Shown: piece by piece, positions 49,889-57,965 of the stretch
Layout: each line of letters begins with the position of its first letter
Numbering within the stretch: the stretch's first letter is position 1
NCBI RefSeq assembly: GCF_029887935.1
Contig: NZ_JARXRO010000011.1
Coordinates: forward strand, 95,485-159,484
Reading direction: 5' to 3'
Length of the DNA stretch: 64,000 nt
Source of the DNA: Luteimonas kalidii
GTDB taxonomy: Bacteria; Pseudomonadota; Gammaproteobacteria; Xanthomonadales; Xanthomonadaceae
Translations under genes and position numbers: made by a program
The notes under the pieces: model-generated
Seen by the model: the letters and a program-made list of their open reading frames with translations, nothing else
Databases searched by the model: none
What the model was told of the DNA's origin: nothing

Positions 49889-51189
49889 CAGCGGAGCAGT
49901 TCCAGCGTGTCGGCGAGCGCGCGCCGCGCCGTGCCGAAGGAGAAGTGGTGGCGGGTGTTGTGCAGGCCGTGGTCGACCAGGCGCTGCCAGAGCGCGGCGT
50001 CGGTGCAGGCCCGCACCGCGGCCGCGGCCAGGCCCGGGGCGTCGTCTGCCAGCAGCACGTCGCGCTCGTGCTGGAGGAACGCGCCCTCCGCGGCGCCGGG
50101 AGTCGCCACGACTGCCAGGCCGTGGGCCATGTACTGGTTCACCTTGCCCTTGACCCCGGCCCCGTAGCGCAGCGGCGCCAGCCCGACGCGGCAGTGCGCG
50201 AGCAGGGGGGCGAGGTCGGGGACGTGGTCGTGCACCACCACGCCGGGGCCGGGCGCGCGCAACGCCTGCAGCCGGGAGAGGCCGTCGCCGACCAGATGCA
50301 GCGTGCACCCGGGCAGGCGTTCGCGCACGCGCGGGAAGATCTCCGAGACCAGCCACTCGATCGCGTCCACGTTCGGTGGATGGCGCGCACCGCCGACGAA
50401 CAGCAGGCCCTCGCGCGAGGCGGGCCCTGCGGGATCGGCGACCGGTTCGACGATGTTCGGCAGCAGCGCCACGCGCGCATCGGGCAGTTCGCGCGCGAGC
50501 AGGTCGCGCTCGGCCGCACTCACCACCCAGGCCACGTCGGCCGCGGCGATCGTGGCCAGTTCGCGCGCGCGCGTCGCCAAAGACAGTCGCCGCAGACGAT
50601 CGTCGCCGCGCACCTCGGCTTCGCGTCGTTCGCGCACGTGGTGCAGGTCGACCGTGTCCAGCACCACGCGCGTCGCAGGCGCGGCCAGGCGCGCGAGCGG
50701 CAGCAGGAACTCCGCCAGGTGGTAGCGGCTGACCACCAGCACGTCGTAGCCGGCGAGATGGCGATCGAACCAGCGTGGATAGGCGGCACGGTCGCCGCCG
50801 TCGTGCACGGTCACGCCGAGCCCGCGCAGCAGGTCCGCATAGTGGCCCGCGGCGATGCGGTCGTCGGGCAGGAAATCGACCGCATGGCCGTCCGCGCGCA
50901 GCAGGCGCATCAGGTTGACGCTGCGCAGCGAGCCCGAGTCCCGGTCCGGCCGCGGCGTGGAGACGTCGATCAACAGCCAGCGCAGGGGCTTTCCGTCGCG
51001 CGAGGGCGCTGGCGCCAACGGCTCGAACGCGAGCGGCGCCGATCCCTGAGGGGAGGTGGCGCCGGACGCCGCCGGCACGCCCAGCACGCGCCGCAGCAGG
51101 CCCGTCCATCCGCGCACGGCCAGTGCGATCCGCATCCGGTGCAGGCGCGACCCGAGGCGGCGCAGGTGGTACGACACGGGGACACGCAC
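49888..51189 (-). CDS. glycosyltransferase family 4-like protein (proximal)
   Basis: A 433-residue GT-B enzyme, first of a two-gene unit. A basic N-terminal leader (about 1-65) precedes R-W-L-L-I-D-V-S-T-P-R-P-D-R-D-S-G-S and the helix after it. The C-terminal domain carries L-L-F-V-G-G-A-R-H-P-P-N-V-D-A-I-E-W-L, L-H-L-V-G-D-G-L and G-V-K-G-K-V-N-Q-Y-M-A-H-G-L-A-V-V-A-T. These are typical of enzymes in exopolysaccharide or O-antigen clusters. No polymerase, flippase or sugar-nucleotide genes are nearby, so the pair may act on a glycan made elsewhere. It diverges from mrcB (133-base gap). Confidence 0.85.
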   Translation of the reverse strand: MRVPVSYHLRRLGSRLHRMRIALAVRGWTGLLRRVLGVPAASGATSPQGSAPLAFEPLAPAPSRDGKPLRWLLIDVSTPRPDRDSGSLRSVNLMRLLRADGHAVDFLPDDRIAAGHYADLLRGLGVTVHDGGDRAAYPRWFDRHLAGYDVLVVSRYHLAEFLLPLARLAAPATRVVLDTVDLHHVRERREAEVRGDDRLRRLSLATRARELATIAAADVAWVVSAAERDLLARELPDARVALLPNIVEPVADPAGPASREGLLFVGGARHPPNVDAIEWLVSEIFPRVRERLPGCTLHLVGDGLSRLQALRAPGPGVVVHDHVPDLAPLLAHCRVGLAPLRYGAGVKGKVNQYMAHGLAVVATPGAAEGAFLQHERDVLLADDAPGLAAAAVRACTDAALWQRLVDHGLHNTRHHFSFGTARRALADTLELLR

Positions 51190-51322
51190 GGGGCGGAATC
51201 GGCTCCAGACAGCCTGAACGGATGGTCATCCCGCGCGGCGGGCCGGAACGGGCGCTGCGCTAGACTTCGCGGGCCCCATTCTCGCATCCCCGGCCGCCCG
51301 CAGGGGCAGGCCCGAGGAGCCC

Positions 51323-53842
51323 ATGGCCCGCATCGAGTACGACGAAGACGACCGCGACGAGAACACCCGCGCCGGGCCCGGCCGCAGCGACTGGCGCCGC
51401 CGGCTGGTGACCTGGGCCCTGGCGGCGGTGGGCCTCGGACTCGGCTTCCTGGTCCCGTACGCGATCTACCTCAACACCCAGATCAGCGAGCGCTTCGGCG
51501 AACTGCGCTGGCAGGTGCCCACGCGCGTGTATGCCCGTCCGCTGCGCCTGGCGCCGGGGCTGGCGATGGACGCGCAGACACTCAAGACCGAACTCGACGC
51601 GGCGGCCTATCGCGAAGGCGACGGCGTGCGCGCCGGCACGTACCTGCGCGAGGACGGGCGCTGGACGATCGCCAGCCGAGGCTTCCGCGACGTCGACGGC
51701 GCGGTCGGCCCGAGCCGGATCCAGGCCACCGTGTCCGGTGGCCGCGTGCGCACGCTCAAGGACCTCGCCGGCGACCGCGCGATCAAGGCCGCGCGCCTGG
51801 ACGCGGCGCGCATCGCCACGCTCTACGGCCAGAAGCAGGAGGAGCGGCGGCTTGTGCGGGTGGAAGACGTGCCGCCGCTGGTGACCGACACCCTGCAGGC
51901 GGTCGAGGACCGCGACTTCGCCCACCACCACGGCATCGACCTGGGCGGCATGGCGCGCGCGGCCTGGGTGAACCTGCGTTCGGGCGAGAAGCGCCAGGGC
52001 GCCAGCACCCTGACCCAGCAGCTCGCGCGCAGCGGTTTGCTCGGCATCGGACGCGAGCAGACCTGGAGCCGCAAGTTCAACGAGATCCTGTACGCGCTGC
52101 TGATGGAGGCGCGCTACGACAAGAGCACCATCCTCGAGGCCTACCTCAACCAGGTCTACCTCGGCCAGCGCGGCGCGCAGGCGATCCACGGCCTGGCCGC
52201 GGGCGCCGAGTTCTGGTTCGGGCGGCGGCTGGAAGACCTGGACACCGAGCACGTCGCGCTGCTGGTGGGCATGGTGCGCGGGCCTTCGTACTACGATCCG
52301 CGCCGCCATCCCGAGCGCGCCGAGGAGCGCCGCGACTTCGTGCTGGCGAACATGCTCCAGACCGGGCTGATCGACCAGGCCGCGCACGACCGCGCCGTCG
52401 ACGCGCCGCTGGGCGTGACCAGTTCGCCCGGCAGCGTCGCCGCCAACCGCTTCCCGGCCTACGTCGACCTGGTGCGCCGGCAGCTGGCGCGCGACTATCC
52501 CGAAGACGCGCTGCAGGGCGCCGGCCTGAGCGTGATGACCGGCATGTCGCCCTCGGCGCAGGCATACGCGGAAGCCTCGGTGACGCGCACGATCGAATCG
52601 CTGCAGACCGGCAAGCGTCCGCCGCTGGAAGCCGGGCTGGTGCTGACCGACGTGCACGACGGCGAGGTGGTGGCGGTGGTCGGCAGCCGCCGGCCGACCG
52701 TGCACGGCTTCAATCGCGCGGTGGAGGCGCAGCGGCCGGTGGGCTCGCTGCTCAAGCCCTTCGTCTACCTGCTGGCGCTGGCCAGTCCGCGCAACTGGTC
52801 GCTCGCCACCTGGGTGGACGACTCGCCGGTGACCATCACGCTGCAGAACGGGCGCCGCTGGTCGCCGGGCAACTCCGACGGCCGCAGCCACGGCAGCGTG
52901 CGCGCGATCGATGCGCTGGCGCAGTCGTACAACCAGGCCACGGTGCGCGTCGGCATGCAGGTCGAGCCCGCGCGCCTGGCCGACCTGGTGCGCACGCTGG
53001 CGGGGTTCGAGGCGGCCGCCAATCCCTCGCTGATCCTCGGCTCGGTCGACCAGAGCCCGTACGCGATGGCGCAGCTGTACCAGTTCCTCGCATCCGGGGG
53101 CGAGATCCAGCCGCTGCACGCGGTGCGCGGCGTGCTCGATCCGGAAGGGCGGGTGCTCAAGCGCTACGACAACGATCCGGCCCCGGCCACCGAAGGCGAC
53201 GCGATCGCGGCGCGCCTGGTGACCCTGGCGCTGCAGCACGCGGTGAGTTCGGGCACCGGCCGGCAACTGGTCAACGATGGCCTGGGACGGCTCAATGCGG
53301 CCGGCAAGACCGGCACCAGCAACGACGGCCGCGACAGCTGGTTCGCCGGCTGGACCGGCGACCACCTCGCCGTGGCCTGGGTCGGCAACGACCAGAACGA
53401 GCAGACCGGGCTGTACGGCGCCACCGGCGCCATGCGGGTCTGGTCCGGGATCTTCTCGCGCCTGCCGAGCGCGCCGCTGCGCGTGGGCAACGAAGGCCTG
53501 GACTGGCAGTGGGTGCTGCAGTCCAACGCCACCGATGCCGAATGCCCCGGTGCCCGGCGCTTCGCGTTCGTCGCCGGGTTCGCACCGCCGTACGCGTCGT
53601 GCGCCTCGTTCATGGCGCCCGATCCCTACGCGGTCCCGGAGGGTACGCCGGCCGCGGAGGGCGGGGACGCGAGCGACTCGCGTTCGCGCGGCTGGCGCGA
53701 CTGGTTCGGTTTCGGTCGCCGCGAGCCACAGCCCGATCCGGCCGCTGCCCCGCCACCCGCCCCGCCCGCGCCGTCTCCGCCGTCTTCGCCGGCTCCTGCG
53801 CCGCCCGCGCCGGAGTCTCCGGCACCCGCCCCTGTCGAGTAA
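51323..53842 (+). CDS. mrcB: bifunctional penicillin-binding protein 1B
   Basis: An 839-residue class A PBP. A short cytosolic acidic N-terminus and one span (about 28-50) precede a UB2H-like domain (about 60-150). The glycosyltransferase (GT51, about 170-345) has catalytic Glu in A-V-E-D-R-D-F-A-H-H-H-G-I-D and Q-G-A-S-T-L-T-Q-Q-L-A-R. The transpeptidase (about 400-720) has S-x-x-K in V-G-S-L-L-K-P-F (Ser near 474), S-Y-N in Q-S-Y-N-Q-A and K-T-G-T-S (near 660). The C-terminal 50 residues are a Pro/Ala/Ser-rich tail. The UB2H region and neighbouring lipoprotein fit PBP1b rather than PBP1a. It builds and crosslinks septal and lateral peptidoglycan. A TAGACT -10-like element lies at 51261. Confidence 0.95.
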   Translation: MARIEYDEDDRDENTRAGPGRSDWRRRLVTWALAAVGLGLGFLVPYAIYLNTQISERFGELRWQVPTRVYARPLRLAPGLAMDAQTLKTELDAAAYREGDGVRAGTYLREDGRWTIASRGFRDVDGAVGPSRIQATVSGGRVRTLKDLAGDRAIKAARLDAARIATLYGQKQEERRLVRVEDVPPLVTDTLQAVEDRDFAHHHGIDLGGMARAAWVNLRSGEKRQGASTLTQQLARSGLLGIGREQTWSRKFNEILYALLMEARYDKSTILEAYLNQVYLGQRGAQAIHGLAAGAEFWFGRRLEDLDTEHVALLVGMVRGPSYYDPRRHPERAEERRDFVLANMLQTGLIDQAAHDRAVDAPLGVTSSPGSVAANRFPAYVDLVRRQLARDYPEDALQGAGLSVMTGMSPSAQAYAEASVTRTIESLQTGKRPPLEAGLVLTDVHDGEVVAVVGSRRPTVHGFNRAVEAQRPVGSLLKPFVYLLALASPRNWSLATWVDDSPVTITLQNGRRWSPGNSDGRSHGSVRAIDALAQSYNQATVRVGMQVEPARLADLVRTLAGFEAAANPSLILGSVDQSPYAMAQLYQFLASGGEIQPLHAVRGVLDPEGRVLKRYDNDPAPATEGDAIAARLVTLALQHAVSSGTGRQLVNDGLGRLNAAGKTGTSNDGRDSWFAGWTGDHLAVAWVGNDQNEQTGLYGATGAMRVWSGIFSRLPSAPLRVGNEGLDWQWVLQSNATDAECPGARRFAFVAGFAPPYASCASFMAPDPYAVPEGTPAAEGGDASDSRSRGWRDWFGFGRREPQPDPAAAPPPAPPAPSPPSSPAPAPPAPESPAPAPVE

Positions 53843-53845
53843 GCC

Positions 53846-54370
53846 ATGCCTCCGATGTTCCGAGCCACCCTGCTGTCCATCGCCGCCCTCGTCCTGGCCG
53901 GTTGCGCCAGCGTGCCCGAACCCGAGCCGGTGGCGCCGCTGACCACCGCGACGCCGGAGCAGATGGTGGCCGCGATTGATGCGGCTGCCGGCAGCGGCGA
54001 GGGTGAACTGGCCGTACAACCGCTGCGCGATCCGATGGTCGAGGACCTGCGCGAGCAGGCCCAGGCCGCACGTACGCGAAGCGACTACGCCGCCGCCGCC
54101 GATGCGCTCGACCGCGCGCTGGCGATCGTCGCCGACGATCCGGCGCTGCTGCAGGAGCGCGCCGAAACCGCGCTGCTGCAGCGCGACTTCGATCGCGCCG
54201 GCACGCTGGCCGAGCGCGCGTTCGCGCTCGGCCCCCAGGTCGGTCCGCTGTGCCGCCGCCACTGGGCGACGATCCAGCAGGTGCGCCTGGCGACTGGCGA
54301 CGCCGACGGCGCCGGCTCGGCCGCGCGCCAGGTCGAAGGCTGCCGGGTCGCGGGCCCCGACCGGTTCTGA
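53846..54370 (+). CDS. TPR lipoprotein, probable PBP1b activator (LpoP-like)
   Basis: A 174-residue lipoprotein starting three bases after mrcB. The lipobox is L-A-G-C (Cys near residue 21) followed by A-S-V, so it is sorted to the outer membrane. A Pro/Thr linker precedes two TPR-like helical pairs (about 65-165): Y-A-A-A-A-D-A-L-D-R-A-L-A-I-V-A-D-D-P and R-D-F-D-R-A-G-T-L-A-E-R-A-F-A-L. Pseudomonas LpoP, the known PBP1b activator, is also a TPR lipoprotein encoded next to the PBP1b gene; the match here is by architecture and position, not by alignment. Two C-terminal Cys (P-L-C-R-R, E-G-C-R-V) might pair. An ATG at 53855 is an alternative start. Confidence 0.75.
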   Translation: MPPMFRATLLSIAALVLAGCASVPEPEPVAPLTTATPEQMVAAIDAAAGSGEGELAVQPLRDPMVEDLREQAQAARTRSDYAAAADALDRALAIVADDPALLQERAETALLQRDFDRAGTLAERAFALGPQVGPLCRRHWATIQQVRLATGDADGAGSAARQVEGCRVAGPDRF

Positions 54371-54371
54371 G

Positions 54372-56426
54372 ATGCCGGCAACCGACCGCGTCGAACACGA
54401 CACGCTCGCCGCGCGCAGCGTCGAGGCCCTGGCCGAGGGGGGCCTGCTCGCGCAGCGCATTCCCGCGTTCGCCGCGCGCCATGCCCAGCAGCGCCTGGCC
54501 GGCGCGGTGGCCGACGCGCTGGTCGCCCGCGACACGCTGCTGGCCGAGGCCGGCACCGGCACCGGCAAGACCTTCGCCTACCTGGTGCCGCTGCTGCTGT
54601 CGGGCCTGAAGGCGATCGTCTCCACCGGCACCCGCGCGCTGCAGGACCAGCTCTACCACCGCGACCTGCCGCGCGTGCGCGACGCGCTCGGCACCGGGCT
54701 CAAGACCGCGCTGCTCAAGGGCCGCGCCAACTACCTGTGCCGCTACCGGCTCGAGCGCGCCAAGGGCGAGCCACGCTTCACCTCGCGCGAGCAGATCGCG
54801 CAGTTCCAGCGCATCGTCGCCTGGAGCGGGCGTACGAAGATGGGGGACCTGGCCGAGGTCGAGGCGCTCGCGGACGATTCCCCGCTGCTGCCGATGGTCA
54901 CTTCGACCGCCGACAACTGCCTGGGCAGCGAATGCCCGATGTGGGGCGAGTGCTTCGTGGTGCAGGCGCGCCAGCGTGCGCAATCGGCCGACCTGGTGGT
55001 GGTCAACCACCACCTGCTGCTAGCGGATCTCGCGCTCAAGCAGGAAGGCTTCGGCGAGATCCTGCCCGGCGCGCAGGCGTTCGTGGTCGACGAGGCCCAC
55101 CAGTTGCCGGAGCTGGCGGCGCAGTTCTTCGGCGAGAACCTCTCGGCGCGTCCGCTGGTGGAACTGGCGCGCGACGCGCTCGGCGAGACGAAGGACGTGC
55201 CGGGCGCGCTGGCGGTGGTGCAGGGGCCGGCGCGCGACCTGGAACTGGCCACCCGCGGCCTGCGGGCCACGATGGAGGGGCTGGCCACGCGCGGCACCCG
55301 CGACCGCGCGCTGCAGGCGCCGGCGTTCGCCGACGGTCTGCGCGGGCTCGGCGACGCGGTGGCGGCGTTGCGCGACGCGCTCGCACCGCTGCGCGAATCC
55401 TCGCCCGGCTTCGATGCCTGCCATGCGCGGGCCAAGGAGATGGTCGGGCGACTGGCGCGCTGGGCGGGACCGGGGCAGGAGTCGATGCCGACTGCGGATG
55501 CCGAAGGAATCCCGGGGTCGGAGGACGACCTCCGCGCGAACTCCGGCGGTCCCGACGACGACGTACGCTGGTACGAACTCTCGCCGCGCGGCTTCCGCCT
55601 GCAGCGCACGCCGCTGGATGTCTCCGGTCCGCTGCGCCAGCACCGCGAACAGTCGCGCGCGGCCTGGGTGTTCACCTCGGCCACGCTCGCCGTGGACGAC
55701 GGCTTCGGCCACATCGCCACCCGGCTCGGGCTCGACGCGCCGACCACGCTGCTGGTGCCGAGCCCGTTCGACTGGCCGCGGCAGGCGCTGTGCTACCTGC
55801 CCACGCGCATGCCGCAGCCGGCCGACCGCGACTACACCTGGGCCGTGATCGACGCGGTGCGCCCGGTGCTGCAGGCGTCCGGCGGACGCGCGTTCGTGCT
55901 GTTCGCGTCCCACCGCGCGCTGCGCGAGGCCGCCGAACTGCTGCGCGAGGAGGGCGAGTGGCCGCTGTTCGTGCAGGGCGAAGCGCCGCGCCACGTATTG
56001 CTGCAGCGCTTCCGCGAGTCGGGCAACGGCGTGCTGCTGGGGGCCGCCAGCTTCCGCGAGGGCGTGGACGTGGCCGGCGAGGCGCTGAGCGTGGTGGTGC
56101 TGGACAAGCTGCCATTCGCCGCCCCCGACGATCCGGTGTTCGAGGCGCGGCTCGAGGCGATCCGCCGCGCCGGCGGCAATCCGTTCCGCGACGAACAGCT
56201 GCCGCAGGCGGTGATCGCGCTCAAGCAGGGCGTAGGCCGCCTGATCCGCACCGAGACCGACCGCGGCGTGCTGGTGCTGTGCGACCCGCGCCTGACGCAG
56301 AAGTCCTATGGCCACGTGTTCCTCGATTCGCTGCCGCCGTTCGCCAGTACCCGCGACCCCGCCGACGTGGACGCGTTCTTCGCCCACGCACCCGCGGCGC
56401 CCGACGCCGCCACGTTCGCGCCCTAG
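54372..56426 (+). CDS. yoaA: XPD/DinG-family helicase YoaA
   Basis: A 684-residue superfamily-2 5'-3' DNA helicase. Walker A is E-A-G-T-G-T-G-K-T (near 60). An iron-sulfur domain with four Cys follows (N-Y-L-C, D-N-C-L-G-S-E-C-P-M-W-G-E-C), then V-V-N-H-H-L-L-L-A-D, D-E-A-H-Q-L-P (near 240), F-T-S-A-T-L and the C-terminal Q-G-V-G-R-L-I-R. In E. coli YoaA works with the clamp-loader subunit chi in repairing replication gaps. The order yoaA-tsaB is conserved with E. coli. Oddity: residues about 366-398 are a Gly/Asp/Glu-rich insertion absent from E. coli YoaA. Its ATG overlaps nothing but follows the lipoprotein stop by one base. Confidence 0.93.
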   Translation: MPATDRVEHDTLAARSVEALAEGGLLAQRIPAFAARHAQQRLAGAVADALVARDTLLAEAGTGTGKTFAYLVPLLLSGLKAIVSTGTRALQDQLYHRDLPRVRDALGTGLKTALLKGRANYLCRYRLERAKGEPRFTSREQIAQFQRIVAWSGRTKMGDLAEVEALADDSPLLPMVTSTADNCLGSECPMWGECFVVQARQRAQSADLVVVNHHLLLADLALKQEGFGEILPGAQAFVVDEAHQLPELAAQFFGENLSARPLVELARDALGETKDVPGALAVVQGPARDLELATRGLRATMEGLATRGTRDRALQAPAFADGLRGLGDAVAALRDALAPLRESSPGFDACHARAKEMVGRLARWAGPGQESMPTADAEGIPGSEDDLRANSGGPDDDVRWYELSPRGFRLQRTPLDVSGPLRQHREQSRAAWVFTSATLAVDDGFGHIATRLGLDAPTTLLVPSPFDWPRQALCYLPTRMPQPADRDYTWAVIDAVRPVLQASGGRAFVLFASHRALREAAELLREEGEWPLFVQGEAPRHVLLQRFRESGNGVLLGAASFREGVDVAGEALSVVVLDKLPFAAPDDPVFEARLEAIRRAGGNPFRDEQLPQAVIALKQGVGRLIRTETDRGVLVLCDPRLTQKSYGHVFLDSLPPFASTRDPADVDAFFAHAPAAPDAATFAP

Positions 56427-56492
56427 CGCGCAGGCCCATCCGCCACGCCAACCGCTCGCGACCGGCGCCGCGCGGCCCGTTACCATGGCCGG

Positions 56493-57188
56493 ATGAAACT
56501 GCTCGCCTTCGAGACCGCCACCGAAGCCTGTTCCGTCGCCGTGCTGGTGGACGGTGAGGTGCTCGAACGCTTCGAGATCGCGCCCAGGCGTCACGCCGAA
56601 CTGGCGCTGCCCTGGGCCGGCGAGCTGCTGGCCCAGGCCGGGGTGGCGAAATCGCAGCTCGACGCGGTGGCGGTGGGGCGGGGCCCCGGGGCCTTCACCG
56701 GCGTCCGGCTCGCGGTCGCGCTGGCGCAGGGCATCGCGCTGGCGCTGGACCGGCCGGTGCTGGCGATTTCGACCCTGGCCGCGCTCGCGATGCGCGCGGA
56801 TGGCGGCCGCGTGGTCGCCGCGATCGATGCGCGCATGGGCGAGGTCTACCTGGGCCGGTTCCTGCGGCACGACGACGAACTGCAGGCGGTGGGCGCGGAA
56901 GTGGTCGTGGCTCCCGACCTGGCAGAGGTTGCCGAAGGGAATGGCTGGGCGGGCGTCGGCACCGGGTTCGATGCGGCCCAGGGCGCCCTGCGCGGACGCT
57001 TGGGCGCCGTACTGGCGTCGGTCGATGCCGGCGCATTGCCGCGCGCGGCCGATGTCGCGCGGCTGGGCGCGCGCGCCTTCGCGCGCGGCGAGGCGATCGC
57101 CCCCGAGCGCCTGCAGCCGGCCTACCTGCGCGACCAGGTCGCCCTGACCCTGGTGCAGCAACAGGCGGCGCGCGCCGCTCGCGGCTGA
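56493..57188 (+). CDS. tsaB: tRNA t6A modification protein TsaB
   Basis: A 231-residue ASKHA-fold protein, partner of TsaD and TsaE in making N6-threonylcarbamoyladenosine at position 37 of ANN-decoding tRNAs. Signatures are L-A-F-E-T-A-T-E-A-C-S-V-A at the N-terminus, H-A-E-L-A-L-P, G-R-G-P-G-A-F-T-G-V-R-L and V-V-A-A-I-D-A-R-M-G-E-V-Y. The C-terminal Y-L-R-D-Q-V is also typical. It lies 66 bases after yoaA. Confidence 0.96.
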   Translation: MKLLAFETATEACSVAVLVDGEVLERFEIAPRRHAELALPWAGELLAQAGVAKSQLDAVAVGRGPGAFTGVRLAVALAQGIALALDRPVLAISTLAALAMRADGGRVVAAIDARMGEVYLGRFLRHDDELQAVGAEVVVAPDLAEVAEGNGWAGVGTGFDAAQGALRGRLGAVLASVDAGALPRAADVARLGARAFARGEAIAPERLQPAYLRDQVALTLVQQQAARAARG

Positions 57189-57242
57189 AGGAACCATCCG
57201 CCCCGGCGCATGGTCAAGCGCAGACTTCGACCGGAGGCGGAC

Positions 57243-57875
57243 ATGGCGACAGCGACGACACGGACTCGCGATCCCGGGCGCGCGGCGCGCACCGGCTGGC
57301 GGCGCGAACTGCCGCCCTTGCTGCTGATGATCGCGCTGCTGGTGGTCGCGCGCTCGTCGCTGGCCAACCACTACCAGGTGCCCACCGGCTCGATGGAGCC
57401 GACCCTGCAGCCCGGCGACCGCGTGCTCGTGGACATGCGCGCCTATGGCCTCCGGGTGCCCTTCACCGGAATCGAACTGCTGGGCAACGGGCGCCCGGCG
57501 CCCGGCGACGTCGTGGTGTTCCGCTCGCCGGCCGACGGCACCCGGCTGATCAAGCGCGTGGTGGCGGTCGGCGGCCAGACGGTGGCGCTGGTGGACGGAC
57601 GCCTGCGCATCGACGGGCGAACGCTCCATCCCGGGACGGTCGGCGACACCGAACGGATCGGCGACCGGCTCGTACGGCTCGATCTCGCCGACGGCGGTGG
57701 TCCGGACATCGCGCCGCTCACCATCCCCGACGACATGGTGCTGGTGCTGGGCGACCACCGCGGGCGCAGCGCGGACGGGCGCTGGTTCGGCCTGGTCCCC
57801 AGCCAGGCGTTCTACGGCAAGGCGCTGGGCGTGTACTGGCGTCGCGGCGAAGGCCCGGTGTGGCGGCGCCTGTAG
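57243..57875 (+). CDS. lepB: short signal peptidase I
   Basis: A 210-residue S26 peptidase. A basic N-terminus and a single membrane span (about 24-37) are followed by the catalytic Ser50 in P-T-G-S-M-E-P-T-L and general-base Lys104 in R-L-I-K-R-V-V-A-V-G-G. Box E reads L-G-D-H-R-G-R-S-A-D-G-R-W-F-G, where the usual sequence is L-G-D-N-R-D-N-S-x-D-S-R. It is shorter than the housekeeping LepB of this group (about 265 aa), which normally sits before rnc-era, so this may be a second, specialised enzyme. GGAGG six bases before the ATG at 57243 rules out an upstream ATG at 57210. Confidence 0.85.
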   Translation: MATATTRTRDPGRAARTGWRRELPPLLLMIALLVVARSSLANHYQVPTGSMEPTLQPGDRVLVDMRAYGLRVPFTGIELLGNGRPAPGDVVVFRSPADGTRLIKRVVAVGGQTVALVDGRLRIDGRTLHPGTVGDTERIGDRLVRLDLADGGGPDIAPLTIPDDMVLVLGDHRGRSADGRWFGLVPSQAFYGKALGVYWRRGEGPVWRRL

Positions 57876-57965
57876 CGGCAGCCACGCGGTGCGCACGCGC
57901 GCAAGCCGTGTGCGGGATCGTTGCTGCTGCACCGCCTGCCGGAAGCCATCTGCCGGCGGGCGGCG

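Noticed and set aside
48524..51229. A single 901-codon minus-strand frame suggesting a fused double glycosyltransferase
   Set aside because: Only the part from 49888 downward has GT motifs. The upper part is an out-of-frame reading of the adjacent glycosyltransferase gene, which has its own frame at 49888-51189.
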